Source of the DNA: Blattabacterium cuenoti
Lineage (GTDB): Bacteria; Bacteroidota; Bacteroidia; Flavobacteriales; Blattabacteriaceae
Length of the DNA: 64,000 nucleotides
Direction: 5' to 3'
Assembly (NCBI RefSeq): GCF_014251235.1
Contig: NZ_CP059181.1
Coordinates: forward strand, 503,496-567,495
Shown: piece by piece, positions 18,056 through 26,143 of the stretch
How the letters are laid out: every line of letters starts with the position of its first letter
Position numbering within the stretch: position 1 is the first letter of the stretch
Made by a program: the position numbers and the translations under genes
The notes under the pieces: model-generated
What the model saw: the letters and a program-made list of their open reading frames with translations, nothing else
Database searches by the model: none
Told to the model about the DNA's origin: nothing

Positions 18056-18823
18056 ATGAACAAAAATCCTCTATTTTTTTCTAAAGAATCTAAAGAAAAA
18101 GAATTAACAAAAATGTTTGATCATATTTCACCTAAATATGATTTTATTAATCATTTTCTATCTTTTGGAATAGATATTTTTTGGAGAAAAGAAGTCATAA
18201 AAATATTGAATAATTTCAATTTTATCAACAAAAAAAACAAAAATAATATACAAAAAATATTAGATTTAGCTACGGGTACTGGAGATTTAGCTATCTCATT
18301 AGCTAAATGTTTTCATCATGCTTTTATTATAGGTTTAGATCCTTCTAAAGAAATGTTGAAAATAGCAAAAAATAAAATTAAGGATCATTCTTTAGAAAAA
18401 CAAATCAAATTTGTTCAAGGATTTTCACATAAAATTCCTTTTGAGGATAGTACTTTTGACTTAATTACGATATCTTTTGGTGTAAGAAATTTTCAATTTT
18501 TTCATTCTTCTTTTAAAGAAATATATAGAATTCTTAAACCTATGGGAATCCTAGAAATTTTAGAATTTTCTAAACCATCAAATTTTTTTATTAAAAATAT
18601 TTATCAATTTTATTCTAATTTTATTCTTCCTAAAATAGGAAGTTTTTTTTCGAAAAATGATATTGCTTATCAATATTTACGTAAATCTATTCAATTGTTT
18701 CCATTTTGTGGAAAAAAAATGAACAAATTATTAATTTTTCATGGTTTTCATCCTGTTCATATAAAAAAATTAACATTTGGAATTGTTTCTATTTATTTAT
18801 CCCAAAAAAATAAAATAATTTGA
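18056..18823 (+). CDS. menG: Demethylmenaquinone methyltransferase (MenG/UbiE)
   Basis: Uses S-adenosylmethionine to methylate demethylmenaquinone, the final step of menaquinone synthesis, at the inner membrane face. N-terminal MFDHISPKYDFINHFLSFGID (about 20-40) and SAM motif I ILDLATGTGDLA (about 70-81) are family signatures; GVRNFQ near 142 and the EILEFSKP segment near 160 also fit. Length 255 aa is slightly above E. coli UbiE. A flavobacterium lacking ubiquinone would use menaquinone, so MenG is the better name. Stop at 18821-18823 is two bases before the next gene's ATG. Confidence 0.94.
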   Translation: MNKNPLFFSKESKEKELTKMFDHISPKYDFINHFLSFGIDIFWRKEVIKILNNFNFINKKNKNNIQKILDLATGTGDLAISLAKCFHHAFIIGLDPSKEMLKIAKNKIKDHSLEKQIKFVQGFSHKIPFEDSTFDLITISFGVRNFQFFHSSFKEIYRILKPMGILEILEFSKPSNFFIKNIYQFYSNFILPKIGSFFSKNDIAYQYLRKSIQLFPFCGKKMNKLLIFHGFHPVHIKKLTFGIVSIYLSQKNKII

Positions 18824-18825
18824 TA

Positions 18826-20334
18826 ATGAAAAATATATATGGATGTATAATATCTACATTCATCAAAAAAAGAATAAAACGAATAGAATCTATCATGAAA
18901 ACTCCAATAGAGATACAGTATAGATTAATCCATAATTTAATTAACCATGCAAAAAATACAGAATTTGGAAAAAAATATGGTTTTATAGATATTAAAAAAT
19001 ATCAACAATTCTCTGAAAGAATTCCAATATGTGAGTATATAGATTTATATCCTTTAGTTAAAAGAATAAGAAAAGGTGAAAAAAATGTATTATGGCCCGG
19101 TAAAATAAAATGGTTTGCTCGTTCCTCTGGAACCACTCATAAAAAAAGTAAATATATTCCCGTCACAAATATTTCTATGCAGAAATGTCATTACAAAGCA
19201 GGAAAAGATATGTTATCAATTTATCTTCATAATCATCCAGAAACTAAAATTTTATTTGGAAAATCTTTACGTTTAGGAGGAAGTCATGAATTATATAAAA
19301 ATTATAATACATTTTATGGAGATCTATCCTCTATTTTAATTAAAAATCTTCCTTTTTGGGCGGAATATATTAGTATACCTAAAAAAGAAATAGCATTAAT
19401 AAGTGAATGGGAAAAAAAGTTGAAAACACTTGTTAAAGAAACTGCACATGAAGATGTTCGTCTTTTATTTGGAGTATGTTCTTGGCTTTTAATTTTTTTG
19501 AATCAAATATTGAAAGAATATAACAAAAAAAAAATTAATGAAATATGGCCAAATGTAGAAGTTATATTTCATGGAGGTGTACATTTAAAACCATATATCA
19601 AACAGTACAATGAATTATTTTATAATGATTCTATCAATTATTACGATGTTTACAGTGCTTCAGAAGGTTTTTTTGCTGTACAAGATCAAAAAAAAGTAGA
19701 AGATCTTTTACTTTTATTAGATCATGGTATTTTTTATGAGTTTATTCCTATAAAAGAATTACATAATCCTTATCCAAACATTATTCCTATAGAAAAAGTT
19801 GAATTAAAAAAAAATTATGCATTAGTGATATCTACAAATTCTGGATTATGGAGATATATAATTGGAGATACAATTAAATTTACCAGCTTATCTCCATATA
19901 GAATATCTATTTCAGGGAGAACTACTCATTATATTAATTCTTTTGGAGAAGAATTAATTATAGAAAATGCAGAAAAAGCTATAAACAAAACTTGTATTAA
20001 AACAAATTCTATTATTCATGAATATACAGCAGGACCTGTTTACATGGATCAAAAACACACTGGAGCTCATGAATGGATTATAGAATTTAAAAAAGAACCC
20101 AGAGACTTATGTTTATTTAGAGATACTTTAGATCATGAATTAAAATCACTAAACTCAGATTATGAAATTAAAAGATATAAAAATCTTATTTTACGTCCTC
20201 CAATCATACAAGTAGCTAGAAATGGTTTGTTTTATGATTGGTTAAAAAAACATAAAAAATTAGGCGGTCAAAATAAAATACCACGTTTGTATAACAATAG
20301 AAAATATATAGAATCTATTCTAAAAATAAAATAA
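18826..20334 (+). CDS. GH3-family acyl-adenylate-forming protein
   Basis: Related to plant GH3 (JAR1-like) acyl-acid amido synthetases, a family kept by many Bacteroidetes with no settled function. ATP-site segments are visible: ARSSGTTHKKSKYIPVT near residue 100, VYSASEGFFA near 280, and YRISISGRTTHYINSFGEEL near 360. The 502-aa length fits the family. ATG at 18826 is preferred over an in-frame TTG at 18820, which would overlap menG. Probably cotranscribed with menG. It may join a carboxylic acid to an amine, but substrate and product are unknown; retention in a small genome suggests it is needed. I do not assign a gene name. Confidence 0.82.
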   Translation: MKNIYGCIISTFIKKRIKRIESIMKTPIEIQYRLIHNLINHAKNTEFGKKYGFIDIKKYQQFSERIPICEYIDLYPLVKRIRKGEKNVLWPGKIKWFARSSGTTHKKSKYIPVTNISMQKCHYKAGKDMLSIYLHNHPETKILFGKSLRLGGSHELYKNYNTFYGDLSSILIKNLPFWAEYISIPKKEIALISEWEKKLKTLVKETAHEDVRLLFGVCSWLLIFLNQILKEYNKKKINEIWPNVEVIFHGGVHLKPYIKQYNELFYNDSINYYDVYSASEGFFAVQDQKKVEDLLLLLDHGIFYEFIPIKELHNPYPNIIPIEKVELKKNYALVISTNSGLWRYIIGDTIKFTSLSPYRISISGRTTHYINSFGEELIIENAEKAINKTCIKTNSIIHEYTAGPVYMDQKHTGAHEWIIEFKKEPRDLCLFRDTLDHELKSLNSDYEIKRYKNLILRPPIIQVARNGLFYDWLKKHKKLGGQNKIPRLYNNRKYIESILKIK

Positions 20335-20398
20335 ATACATATTAGAAAAATATTTTTAACTTTATTATCTAATCAAACAAGATTATATTACATTATGT

Positions 20399-20668
20399 AT
20401 GTATTTAACTAAAGATAAAAAAAAAGAAATATTCAAAACATATGGTTCTTCTGTACTGGATACAGGTGCTTCAGAGGTTCAGATTGCTTTGTTTACTTTG
20501 AGAATAAATCATTTAAGTAATCATCTTAAAAAAAATAAAAAAGATTTTAATACAGAAAAATCTCTTGTAAGATTAGTAGGAAAGAGAAAAAAACTTCTAA
20601 AATATATAGAAAAAAAGAATATAAATAATTATAAAAAAATTATTAAGATTTTAAAATTAAGAAAATGA
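20399..20668 (+). CDS. rpsO: 30S ribosomal protein S15
   Basis: Primary binder of 16S rRNA helix 22 and part of an intersubunit bridge. The 89-aa protein begins MYLTKDKKKEIFK and has TGASEVQIALFTLRINHLSNHLKKNKKD in its centre, both diagnostic. ATG at 20399 is in frame; another ATG four bases upstream is out of frame. Next to pnp, as in many bacteria. Confidence 0.97.
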   Translation: MYLTKDKKKEIFKTYGSSVLDTGASEVQIALFTLRINHLSNHLKKNKKDFNTEKSLVRLVGKRKKLLKYIEKKNINNYKKIIKILKLRK

Positions 20669-20749
20669 TTATTCTTTTCATTCATTTATATTTTTCTCTA
20701 TTCTAAAAAGTAAAAATCTTTATTTTTTTTCATTCATGAAAATAAAAAT

Positions 20750-22882
20750 ATGCCAGATACAATAAAAGAAACTATATCATTAGAAGATGGTCGTTCTATT
20801 ATTATAGAAACAGGACAGATAGCTAGACAGGCTGATGGTTCAGCTGTTGTACGCATGAAAAATACCGTTTTGTTAGCAACTGTAGTAGTTTCTAAAGACA
20901 TGAAAAACGACATTAATTTTTTGCCACTAACTGTAGATTACAGAGAAAAATATTCTTCCATTGGAAAAATTCCTGGTGGATACTTGAAAAGAGAAGGAAA
21001 ACCTTCTGATGAAGAAATTTTAATCATGAGATTAGTGGATAGAATTTTAAGACCTTCTTTTCCTGAACATTTTCGTTACGAAATACAGGTTATGATTTCT
21101 CTTTTATCATATGATCAAACAGTTTTACCTGATGGACTAGCTGGATTAGTTGCTTCTACAGCTTTATTTTTATCAGGAATTCCATTTGACGGTCCTATAT
21201 CAGGAATTCGTATTATACGTGTAAATGGAAATTTTATCATAAATCCAAGTTTGGATCAATTAAAAAAAGCAGATATAGATTTAATTGTAGGAGCTTCTAA
21301 TGAAGCTATTATTATGATAGAAGGAGAAATGAAAGAAGTCCCTGAAAATGAACTTTTATACGCTATAAAAAAAGCTCATCAAGCTATAAAACTTCAAATA
21401 AAAGCTCAAAAAAGATTGGTTAAAGAAATTTTTCAAAAAAAAAATTCTTTTTTTGAAGAAAAAAAAAAGGATTATCCTTTAGATAAAAAAATTCTGAAAA
21501 AAAAATTATTTTCTTTTTCTTATGAAAAAATTTACAATCTTTATAAAAATTTTTTGGATAAGAAAACACGTTTTTATCGAGAGAGTATTATTCTAAAAAA
21601 CTTTAAAGAAAAATTATCTCTGGAAATAAGAGAAAAAAATGATTTTTTTTTGGATCATTGTTTTGAAAAAATTAAAAAAAAAGTGATTCAACATATGATT
21701 TTAAAGGAAGGTTTAAGGATAGATGGAAGAAAAAACAAACAAATACGTTCTATATCTAGTATAGTAGATTATCTACCAGGAGTACATGGTTCTGCTTTAT
21801 TTTCTAGAGGAGAAACTCAATCGTTAACAACGATAACATTAGGATCATCTTCTGATGCTAATAAAATAGATAATGTGATTATGGAAGATTATGAAAAATT
21901 TTATCTTCACTATAATTTTCCTCCTTTCTCTACAGGAGAAATACGTCAAGTACGAGGAATTTCTAGACGTGAAATAGGACATGGAAATTTAGCACAACGT
22001 GCATTAAAAAACGTAATACCTCAAAAAAATCCATATACAATTCGTGTCGTATCCGATATTCTAGAATCTAATGGGTCTTCTTCAATGGCAACAGTTTGTG
22101 CTGCTAGCTTAGCATTAATGGATGCTGGAATAGCTATTGAAAATCCTGTTTCTGGTATCTCTATGGGTTTATTTTCAGATAAAGAAAAAAAAGTTATTTT
22201 ATCCGATATTATTGGAGACGAAGATAATTTTGGAATTCTTGATTTTAAAATAGCTGGAACTAAACGTGGAATAACAGCATGTCAAATGGATATAAAAAAA
22301 AATAAAGTATTGACTGAGAATCTTTTGAGTAAAATTTTAAATCAAGCTTTAGAAGGACGAATATTTATACTAAATAAGATGCTAGAAACTTTACCAAAAT
22401 ATAGAAATCAATTAAAACCTAATGCTCCTAAAATATATACTTTTAATATTCCGAAAAATTACATAGGTTCTGTTATTGGTCCTGGAGGAAGAGTAATTCA
22501 AGAAATACAATTTCTTACGGATACAAGTATATTAATTGAAGAAAAGGAAGGAATGGGTTTTATTGAAATTATAGGAAAAGATATTCAAAAAATGAGGAAA
22601 GCCATTGATAAAATCAATGAACTTATTTTCATTCCTGAACTTGGTAAAGTTTATAAAGCAAAAGTAAAATCTATAAAAGATTTTGGGGCTTTTGTAGAAA
22701 TATCTAAAGGAGTAGAAGGGTTACTTCATATTTCTGAAATAGGATGGAAAAGATTAAATAAAGTAGAAGATGAATTAAACATTGGTGATTTTATTGAAGT
22801 AAAACTAATTGGTTTTGATGAAAAAAATAAGAAGATGAAACTTTCTAGAAAGATACTTTTTCCTCGTCCTAAAGAGTCCTAG
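20750..22882 (+). CDS. pnp: Polyribonucleotide nucleotidyltransferase (PNPase)
   Basis: Phosphorolytic 3'-5' exoribonuclease in mRNA decay. Layout: RNase PH-like domain 1 (about 15-220, with YREKYSSIGKIPGGYLKREG), a lysine-rich helical linker (about 225-320), RNase PH-like domain 2 (about 325-545, containing SRGETQSLTTITLG and ESNGSSSMATVCAASLALMDAG), a KH domain with IGPGGRVIQEI near 580, and an S1 domain (about 635-705, with FGAFVEISKGVEGLLHISEI). Length 710 aa is standard. It follows rpsO by 81 bases. No obvious GC-rich leader hairpin of the E. coli autoregulatory kind is seen. Confidence 0.97.
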   Translation: MPDTIKETISLEDGRSIIIETGQIARQADGSAVVRMKNTVLLATVVVSKDMKNDINFLPLTVDYREKYSSIGKIPGGYLKREGKPSDEEILIMRLVDRILRPSFPEHFRYEIQVMISLLSYDQTVLPDGLAGLVASTALFLSGIPFDGPISGIRIIRVNGNFIINPSLDQLKKADIDLIVGASNEAIIMIEGEMKEVPENELLYAIKKAHQAIKLQIKAQKRLVKEIFQKKNSFFEEKKKDYPLDKKILKKKLFSFSYEKIYNLYKNFLDKKTRFYRESIILKNFKEKLSLEIREKNDFFLDHCFEKIKKKVIQHMILKEGLRIDGRKNKQIRSISSIVDYLPGVHGSALFSRGETQSLTTITLGSSSDANKIDNVIMEDYEKFYLHYNFPPFSTGEIRQVRGISRREIGHGNLAQRALKNVIPQKNPYTIRVVSDILESNGSSSMATVCAASLALMDAGIAIENPVSGISMGLFSDKEKKVILSDIIGDEDNFGILDFKIAGTKRGITACQMDIKKNKVLTENLLSKILNQALEGRIFILNKMLETLPKYRNQLKPNAPKIYTFNIPKNYIGSVIGPGGRVIQEIQFLTDTSILIEEKEGMGFIEIIGKDIQKMRKAIDKINELIFIPELGKVYKAKVKSIKDFGAFVEISKGVEGLLHISEIGWKRLNKVEDELNIGDFIEVKLIGFDEKNKKMKLSRKILFPRPKES

Positions 22883-22913
22883 CTAGAATGATCAAAAAAA
22901 AAGAAGAAAAAAT

Positions 22914-23777
22914 ATGAGACAACTTAAAATTACGAAACAAGTAACAAATCGTGAATCTGAATCATTAGATAAATACCTCCATGAAATAGGTAAAATTCCT
23001 TTGCTCACTCCAGAAGAAGAAGTTGAATATGCACGTAAAGCGAGAGAAGGAGATTCCTCTGCAATAGAAAAACTAGTAAATGCAAATTTACGTTTCGTTG
23101 TTTCTGTAGCAAAACAATATCAAAATCAGGGATTAAGTTTATGTGATTTAATTAATGAAGGGAACCTAGGTTTAATAAAAGGTATATTACGATTTGATGA
23201 AACAAGAGGTTTTAAATGTATCTCTTATGTTGTTTGGTGGATCAGACAAGCAATATTACAAGCTATAGCAGAACAATCACGTTCTATTCGTCAACCAACC
23301 AACAAATTAGCTTTATTAAATAAAATACTTAAAACTCTAGCTAAATTAGAGCAAGATCTACAAAGAACTCCTTCTGCAAGAGAAATAGCAGAACATTTAA
23401 ATATGAATGAAAAAGATGTAGAAGATTCCATTAAAAATTCAGGGAGACATGTTTCCATGGATGCTCCTTTAATAGAAGGGGAAGATTCAAATTTATATGA
23501 TTTAGTAAGATCAGACGAGTCACCTCGCCCAGATGAACATTTAGAAAAAGAATCTCTTCGTAAAGACATACGTAGAATTTTAGAAACTTTAAGTGAAAGA
23601 GAACGTCGTGTTATCATTTTACATTTTGGATTAAATGGATCACCTCCAATGACTTTAGAAGAAGTCGGTCAATCTTGTGATTTAACAAGAGAAAGAGTAA
23701 GACAAATTGAAAGTATAGCTCTTAAAAGATTAAAACATTCATCTAGAAGTAAAATACTAAAACCTTATTTAGGATAA
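22914..23777 (+). CDS. rpoD: Primary sigma factor (sigma-70/A, Bacteroidetes short type)
   Basis: Housekeeping sigma factor. The 287-aa length, without region 1.1 or the non-conserved insert, is typical of Bacteroidetes. Region 1.2 (LDKYLHEIGKIPLLTPEEEVEYARK), region 2 (LRFVVSVAKQYQNQGL, then DLINEGNLGL and FDETRGFKCISYVVWWIRQAI), region 3, and the region 4.2 helix-turn-helix (MTLEEVGQSCDLTRERVRQIE, near 247-267) are all intact. Such sigma factors read TTTG/TAnnTTTG promoters, used here to search for promoters. The gene is 31 bases after pnp and converges on tRNA-Arg and tpiA. Confidence 0.97.
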   Translation: MRQLKITKQVTNRESESLDKYLHEIGKIPLLTPEEEVEYARKAREGDSSAIEKLVNANLRFVVSVAKQYQNQGLSLCDLINEGNLGLIKGILRFDETRGFKCISYVVWWIRQAILQAIAEQSRSIRQPTNKLALLNKILKTLAKLEQDLQRTPSAREIAEHLNMNEKDVEDSIKNSGRHVSMDAPLIEGEDSNLYDLVRSDESPRPDEHLEKESLRKDIRRILETLSERERRVIILHFGLNGSPPMTLEEVGQSCDLTRERVRQIESIALKRLKHSSRSKILKPYLG

Positions 23778-23793
23778 TAATAAAAACAAGACG

Positions 23794-23869
23794 AGACCTC
23801 GATGGGATTCGAACCCATAAACCTTCTGATCCGTAGTCAGATGCTCTATCCAAATTAAGCTACGAGGCC
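23794..23869 (-). tRNA. tRNA-Arg (anticodon ACG)
   Basis: Reading the minus strand, the cloverleaf forms with acceptor GGCCTCG/CGAGGTC (one G-U pair), D-stem GCTT/GAGC, anticodon stem TCTGA/TCAGA with loop CTACGGA, and T-arm ATGGG-TTCGAAT-CCCAT. Anticodon ACG reads CGN arginine codons after deamination to inosine. No CCA is encoded. The base at the discriminator position reads as T, unusual for tRNA-Arg. It lies 25 bases downstream of tpiA on the same strand and may be processed from that transcript. Confidence 0.95.
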
Positions 23870-23894
23870 GAATAATAAACAAATAATAAAAAAT

Positions 23895-24647
23895 TTAGGA
23901 ATGTATAATTTTCAAAAACTTTTTTACTTGAAGTGATGAATTACCTACAAGACCTCCATCAATATCCTCTTGAGAAAACAGATGACCTGCATTCATATCG
24001 TTTATACTTCCTCCATATAAGATAGATATATTTTTGGATATATTTTCTCCATATTTCTCTCTAAACATAGTTCGAATGTACAAATGCATTTCTTGAGCTT
24101 CTTTAGGTGTAGCAGTCTTTCCAGTTCCAATAGCCCATATAGGTTCATAAGCTATAATAAATTTACTCATTTCATAAAAATGGAAAACAGTTTCTTCTAA
24201 TTGTTTTTTAACAGTTATAAACTGTTCATTCTTTTCTTTTTCAATAGAATTTTCTCCTATACAAAAAATAATTTGAAAACCATATTTTAATGCTATTTTT
24301 ATTTTTTCTACAAAAATAGAATTGGTTTCATGAAAAAACTTTTTTCGTTCACTGTGTCCTAATATAACTTTTTGTATTCCTATAGATTTTAACATAGAAG
24401 CAGACACTTCACCAGTATAAGATCCTTTTTCTCTTTGGGATATATTTTGTGCAGAGATACTTAAATGTGTCCCTTGTAAGATTTGATTGGAAATATGTAA
24501 AAAAGGAAAAGATGGAGCTATTATAATATCTTTTTTTTTATAAATATTTTTTTCAAAAACCTTTTTTAATAAATTTTTTAAAAAAGAAGTAGTCTCATAA
24601 AAATCATGATTCATCTTCCAATTCGCAATTACAATTTTTTTCCTCAT
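23895..24647 (-). CDS. tpiA: Triosephosphate isomerase
   Basis: Interconverts dihydroxyacetone phosphate and glyceraldehyde 3-phosphate in glycolysis/gluconeogenesis. Catalytic residues are in place: Lys11 in NWKMNH, His98 in LGHSERKKFF and Glu168 in AYEPIWAIGTGKTATP. The phosphate-binding YGGSIN lies near residue 210. Length 250 aa is normal. Neighbours (tRNA-Arg downstream, DUF1599 protein upstream on the same strand, then folP) reproduce a common flavobacterial arrangement. Confidence 0.97.
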   Translation of the reverse strand: MRKKIVIANWKMNHDFYETTSFLKNLLKKVFEKNIYKKKDIIIAPSFPFLHISNQILQGTHLSISAQNISQREKGSYTGEVSASMLKSIGIQKVILGHSERKKFFHETNSIFVEKIKIALKYGFQIIFCIGENSIEKEKNEQFITVKKQLEETVFHFYEMSKFIIAYEPIWAIGTGKTATPKEAQEMHLYIRTMFREKYGENISKNISILYGGSINDMNAGHLFSQEDIDGGLVGNSSLQVKKFLKIIHS

Positions 24648-24709
24648 TTATTTGTTATAAATAAATCAAAAAACATTTCCAACTAATATTTAATTAATAT
24701 TTTAAATAT

Positions 24710-25195
24710 TTAAAATATGTTTTTTTTTAAATAGGTCAAAGTTACATTTAACATCTTTAAACAAAAAATTTTTAATTCTTTAGAATTAATTTTTTCCTTT
24801 TTTTTCAATAAAAAAATATTATTCACAATATCTTCTATCGAAAATGAATAAATCCAATTTTTTTTATTATATAATAATTTTATTTTATAGAATTCACGTG
24901 AATAAATTTTAATAACATCATAATGAGAAATAGATTTTTTATAATCTGTATATTTTTTGATTAAAATAATCAATATATAATTGATTATATCCATGTGTGT
25001 ATCCATTATTTTTTCTTCTTCTACTTTTTGATATCCTTTTTTTTGAATATTTTGAATACGAATAATTTTCATGAAAATTTGATCTACTATGGAAGAAACA
25101 TTTATACATTTCCATGATAAATCGTAATTATTTAATTTTTGTTTAAAAATTTTTTCACATTTTTCCATGATTAAATCAATAGAAATATGATTCAT
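24710..25195 (-). CDS. DUF1599-like protein (nucleotide-modification-associated domain family)
   Basis: A 161-aa protein matching the Bacteroidetes DUF1599 family by the segment WKCINVSSIVDQIFMKIIRIQ (about 29-49), which corresponds to the usual 'gDSW...SSLTDQIfIKanRIr' core, and by its position between tpiA and folP. The family is around 180 aa and of unproven function, suggested to act on nucleotides by similarity to phage domains. This copy is short and lysine/isoleucine-rich; conserved acidic residues seem fewer than usual, and it may be drifting. Divergent from folP across 38 bases. A 9-bp-arm hairpin lies inside at 24966-24988. Confidence 0.6.
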   Translation of the reverse strand: MNHISIDLIMEKCEKIFKQKLNNYDLSWKCINVSSIVDQIFMKIIRIQNIQKKGYQKVEEEKIMDTHMDIINYILIILIKKYTDYKKSISHYDVIKIYSREFYKIKLLYNKKNWIYSFSIEDIVNNIFLLKKKEKINSKELKIFCLKMLNVTLTYLKKNIF

Positions 25196-25233
25196 ATCTT
25201 TTCATTTATATTTAAAATAAAAATATTTTTTGA

Positions 25234-26064
25234 ATGACAATTAATTGTGGTGGTTCTTTATTATTTTTTCATGTTCCAAAAATCATGGGAATTGTTAATA
25301 TAACTCCTGATTCTTTTTATGATGGAGGAAAGTTTAAATCAGAGAAAGAAATATTACGACATGTTGAACATTTATTAAGTCATGGTTCTGATTTTATAGA
25401 TATTGGTGGTTGTTCTACCCGTCCATGGTCTAAAAGTTATCCAACAAAAGAAGAGGAGATAAGAAGAGTGATACCTACTATTCGTTCCATTTTAAAAGAA
25501 TTTCCAAAATCTATAATATCTATAGATACTTTTCATAGTGAAGTAGCTAAGATAGCAGTAGAAGAAGGAGCCTTAATTATAAACGATATTTCCGGAGGAG
25601 ATATAGACAAACAAATGTTTCCTTTATTATCTAAATTAAGAATACCATATATATTAAGTCATAATAATATGATGGGAGAAATTAACAATAGAAAATGCAG
25701 AGAAGATAATACACTTTTAAAAATAAATTTATTTTTTTCTAGAAAAATTTTCTTTTTAAAAAAATATGGAGTTAATGATATAATATTAGATCCTGGATTT
25801 GGTTTTGGTAAAACATTAAAACAAAATTATCAATTATTAAAAAATTTATCTCTTTTAGGTTTTAAGGATCATGTAATTTTAGTAGGTATTTCCAGAAAAT
25901 CTATGATTAGAAATATACTAAAAATAACAACAGAAGAAGCATTGAATGCTTCTTCTGTTGTTCATTCTTTAGCTTTATTAAATGGAGCTAAAATATTACG
26001 TGTTCATGATGTTAAAGAAGCGATAGAATGCATAAAACTTATTCGAGTTTATCAAAAATCATAA
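25234..26064 (+). CDS. folP: Dihydropteroate synthase
   Basis: Joins p-aminobenzoate to 6-hydroxymethyl-dihydropterin pyrophosphate in folate synthesis. Signatures: MGIVNITPDSFYDGGKF near 18-34, IDIGGCSTRPWS near 56-67, IIDP-type ILDPGFGFGKT near 185, and GISRKSMI near 219. Length 276 aa is normal. Folate made here would supply one-carbon units also needed by MetE. The 3' part carries an unusual 37-base perfect palindrome (25926-25962) that encodes TTEEALNASSVV near residues 231-242. Confidence 0.96.
   Translation: MTINCGGSLLFFHVPKIMGIVNITPDSFYDGGKFKSEKEILRHVEHLLSHGSDFIDIGGCSTRPWSKSYPTKEEEIRRVIPTIRSILKEFPKSIISIDTFHSEVAKIAVEEGALIINDISGGDIDKQMFPLLSKLRIPYILSHNNMMGEINNRKCREDNTLLKINLFFSRKIFFLKKYGVNDIILDPGFGFGKTLKQNYQLLKNLSLLGFKDHVILVGISRKSMIRNILKITTEEALNASSVVHSLALLNGAKILRVHDVKEAIECIKLIRVYQKS
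25926..25962. repeat. Perfect 18-bp-arm palindrome within folP
   Basis: Bases 25926-25943 are the exact reverse complement of 25945-25962, with a single G at 25944 between them. Arms contain mixed bases (AACAACAGAAGAAGCATT), not just A/T runs. The transcript could fold into a long hairpin in the coding region. Confidence 0.97.
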
Positions 26065-26079
26065 AATTAATTGATTTAT

Positions 26080-26108
26080 CTACTTTTTTTTAGGAAAAAA
26101 AAATGTAG
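26080..26108. other. Imperfect hairpin between folP and cdaA
   Basis: CTAC followed by eight T, a short AGG loop, nine A, a bulged T and GTAG. It lies 16 bases after the folP stop and could stabilise or end the folP transcript. There are no GC-rich stem bases, so a true terminator is doubtful. Confidence 0.3.
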
Positions 26109-26143
26109 GTTACTTTTAGTCCTTTTTTGATTATTATATTTTT

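Noticed and set aside
23291-23617. 108-codon minus-strand frame opposite rpoD
   Set aside because: Antisense to the highly conserved sigma regions; low complexity and Ser-rich, typical of a shadow frame.
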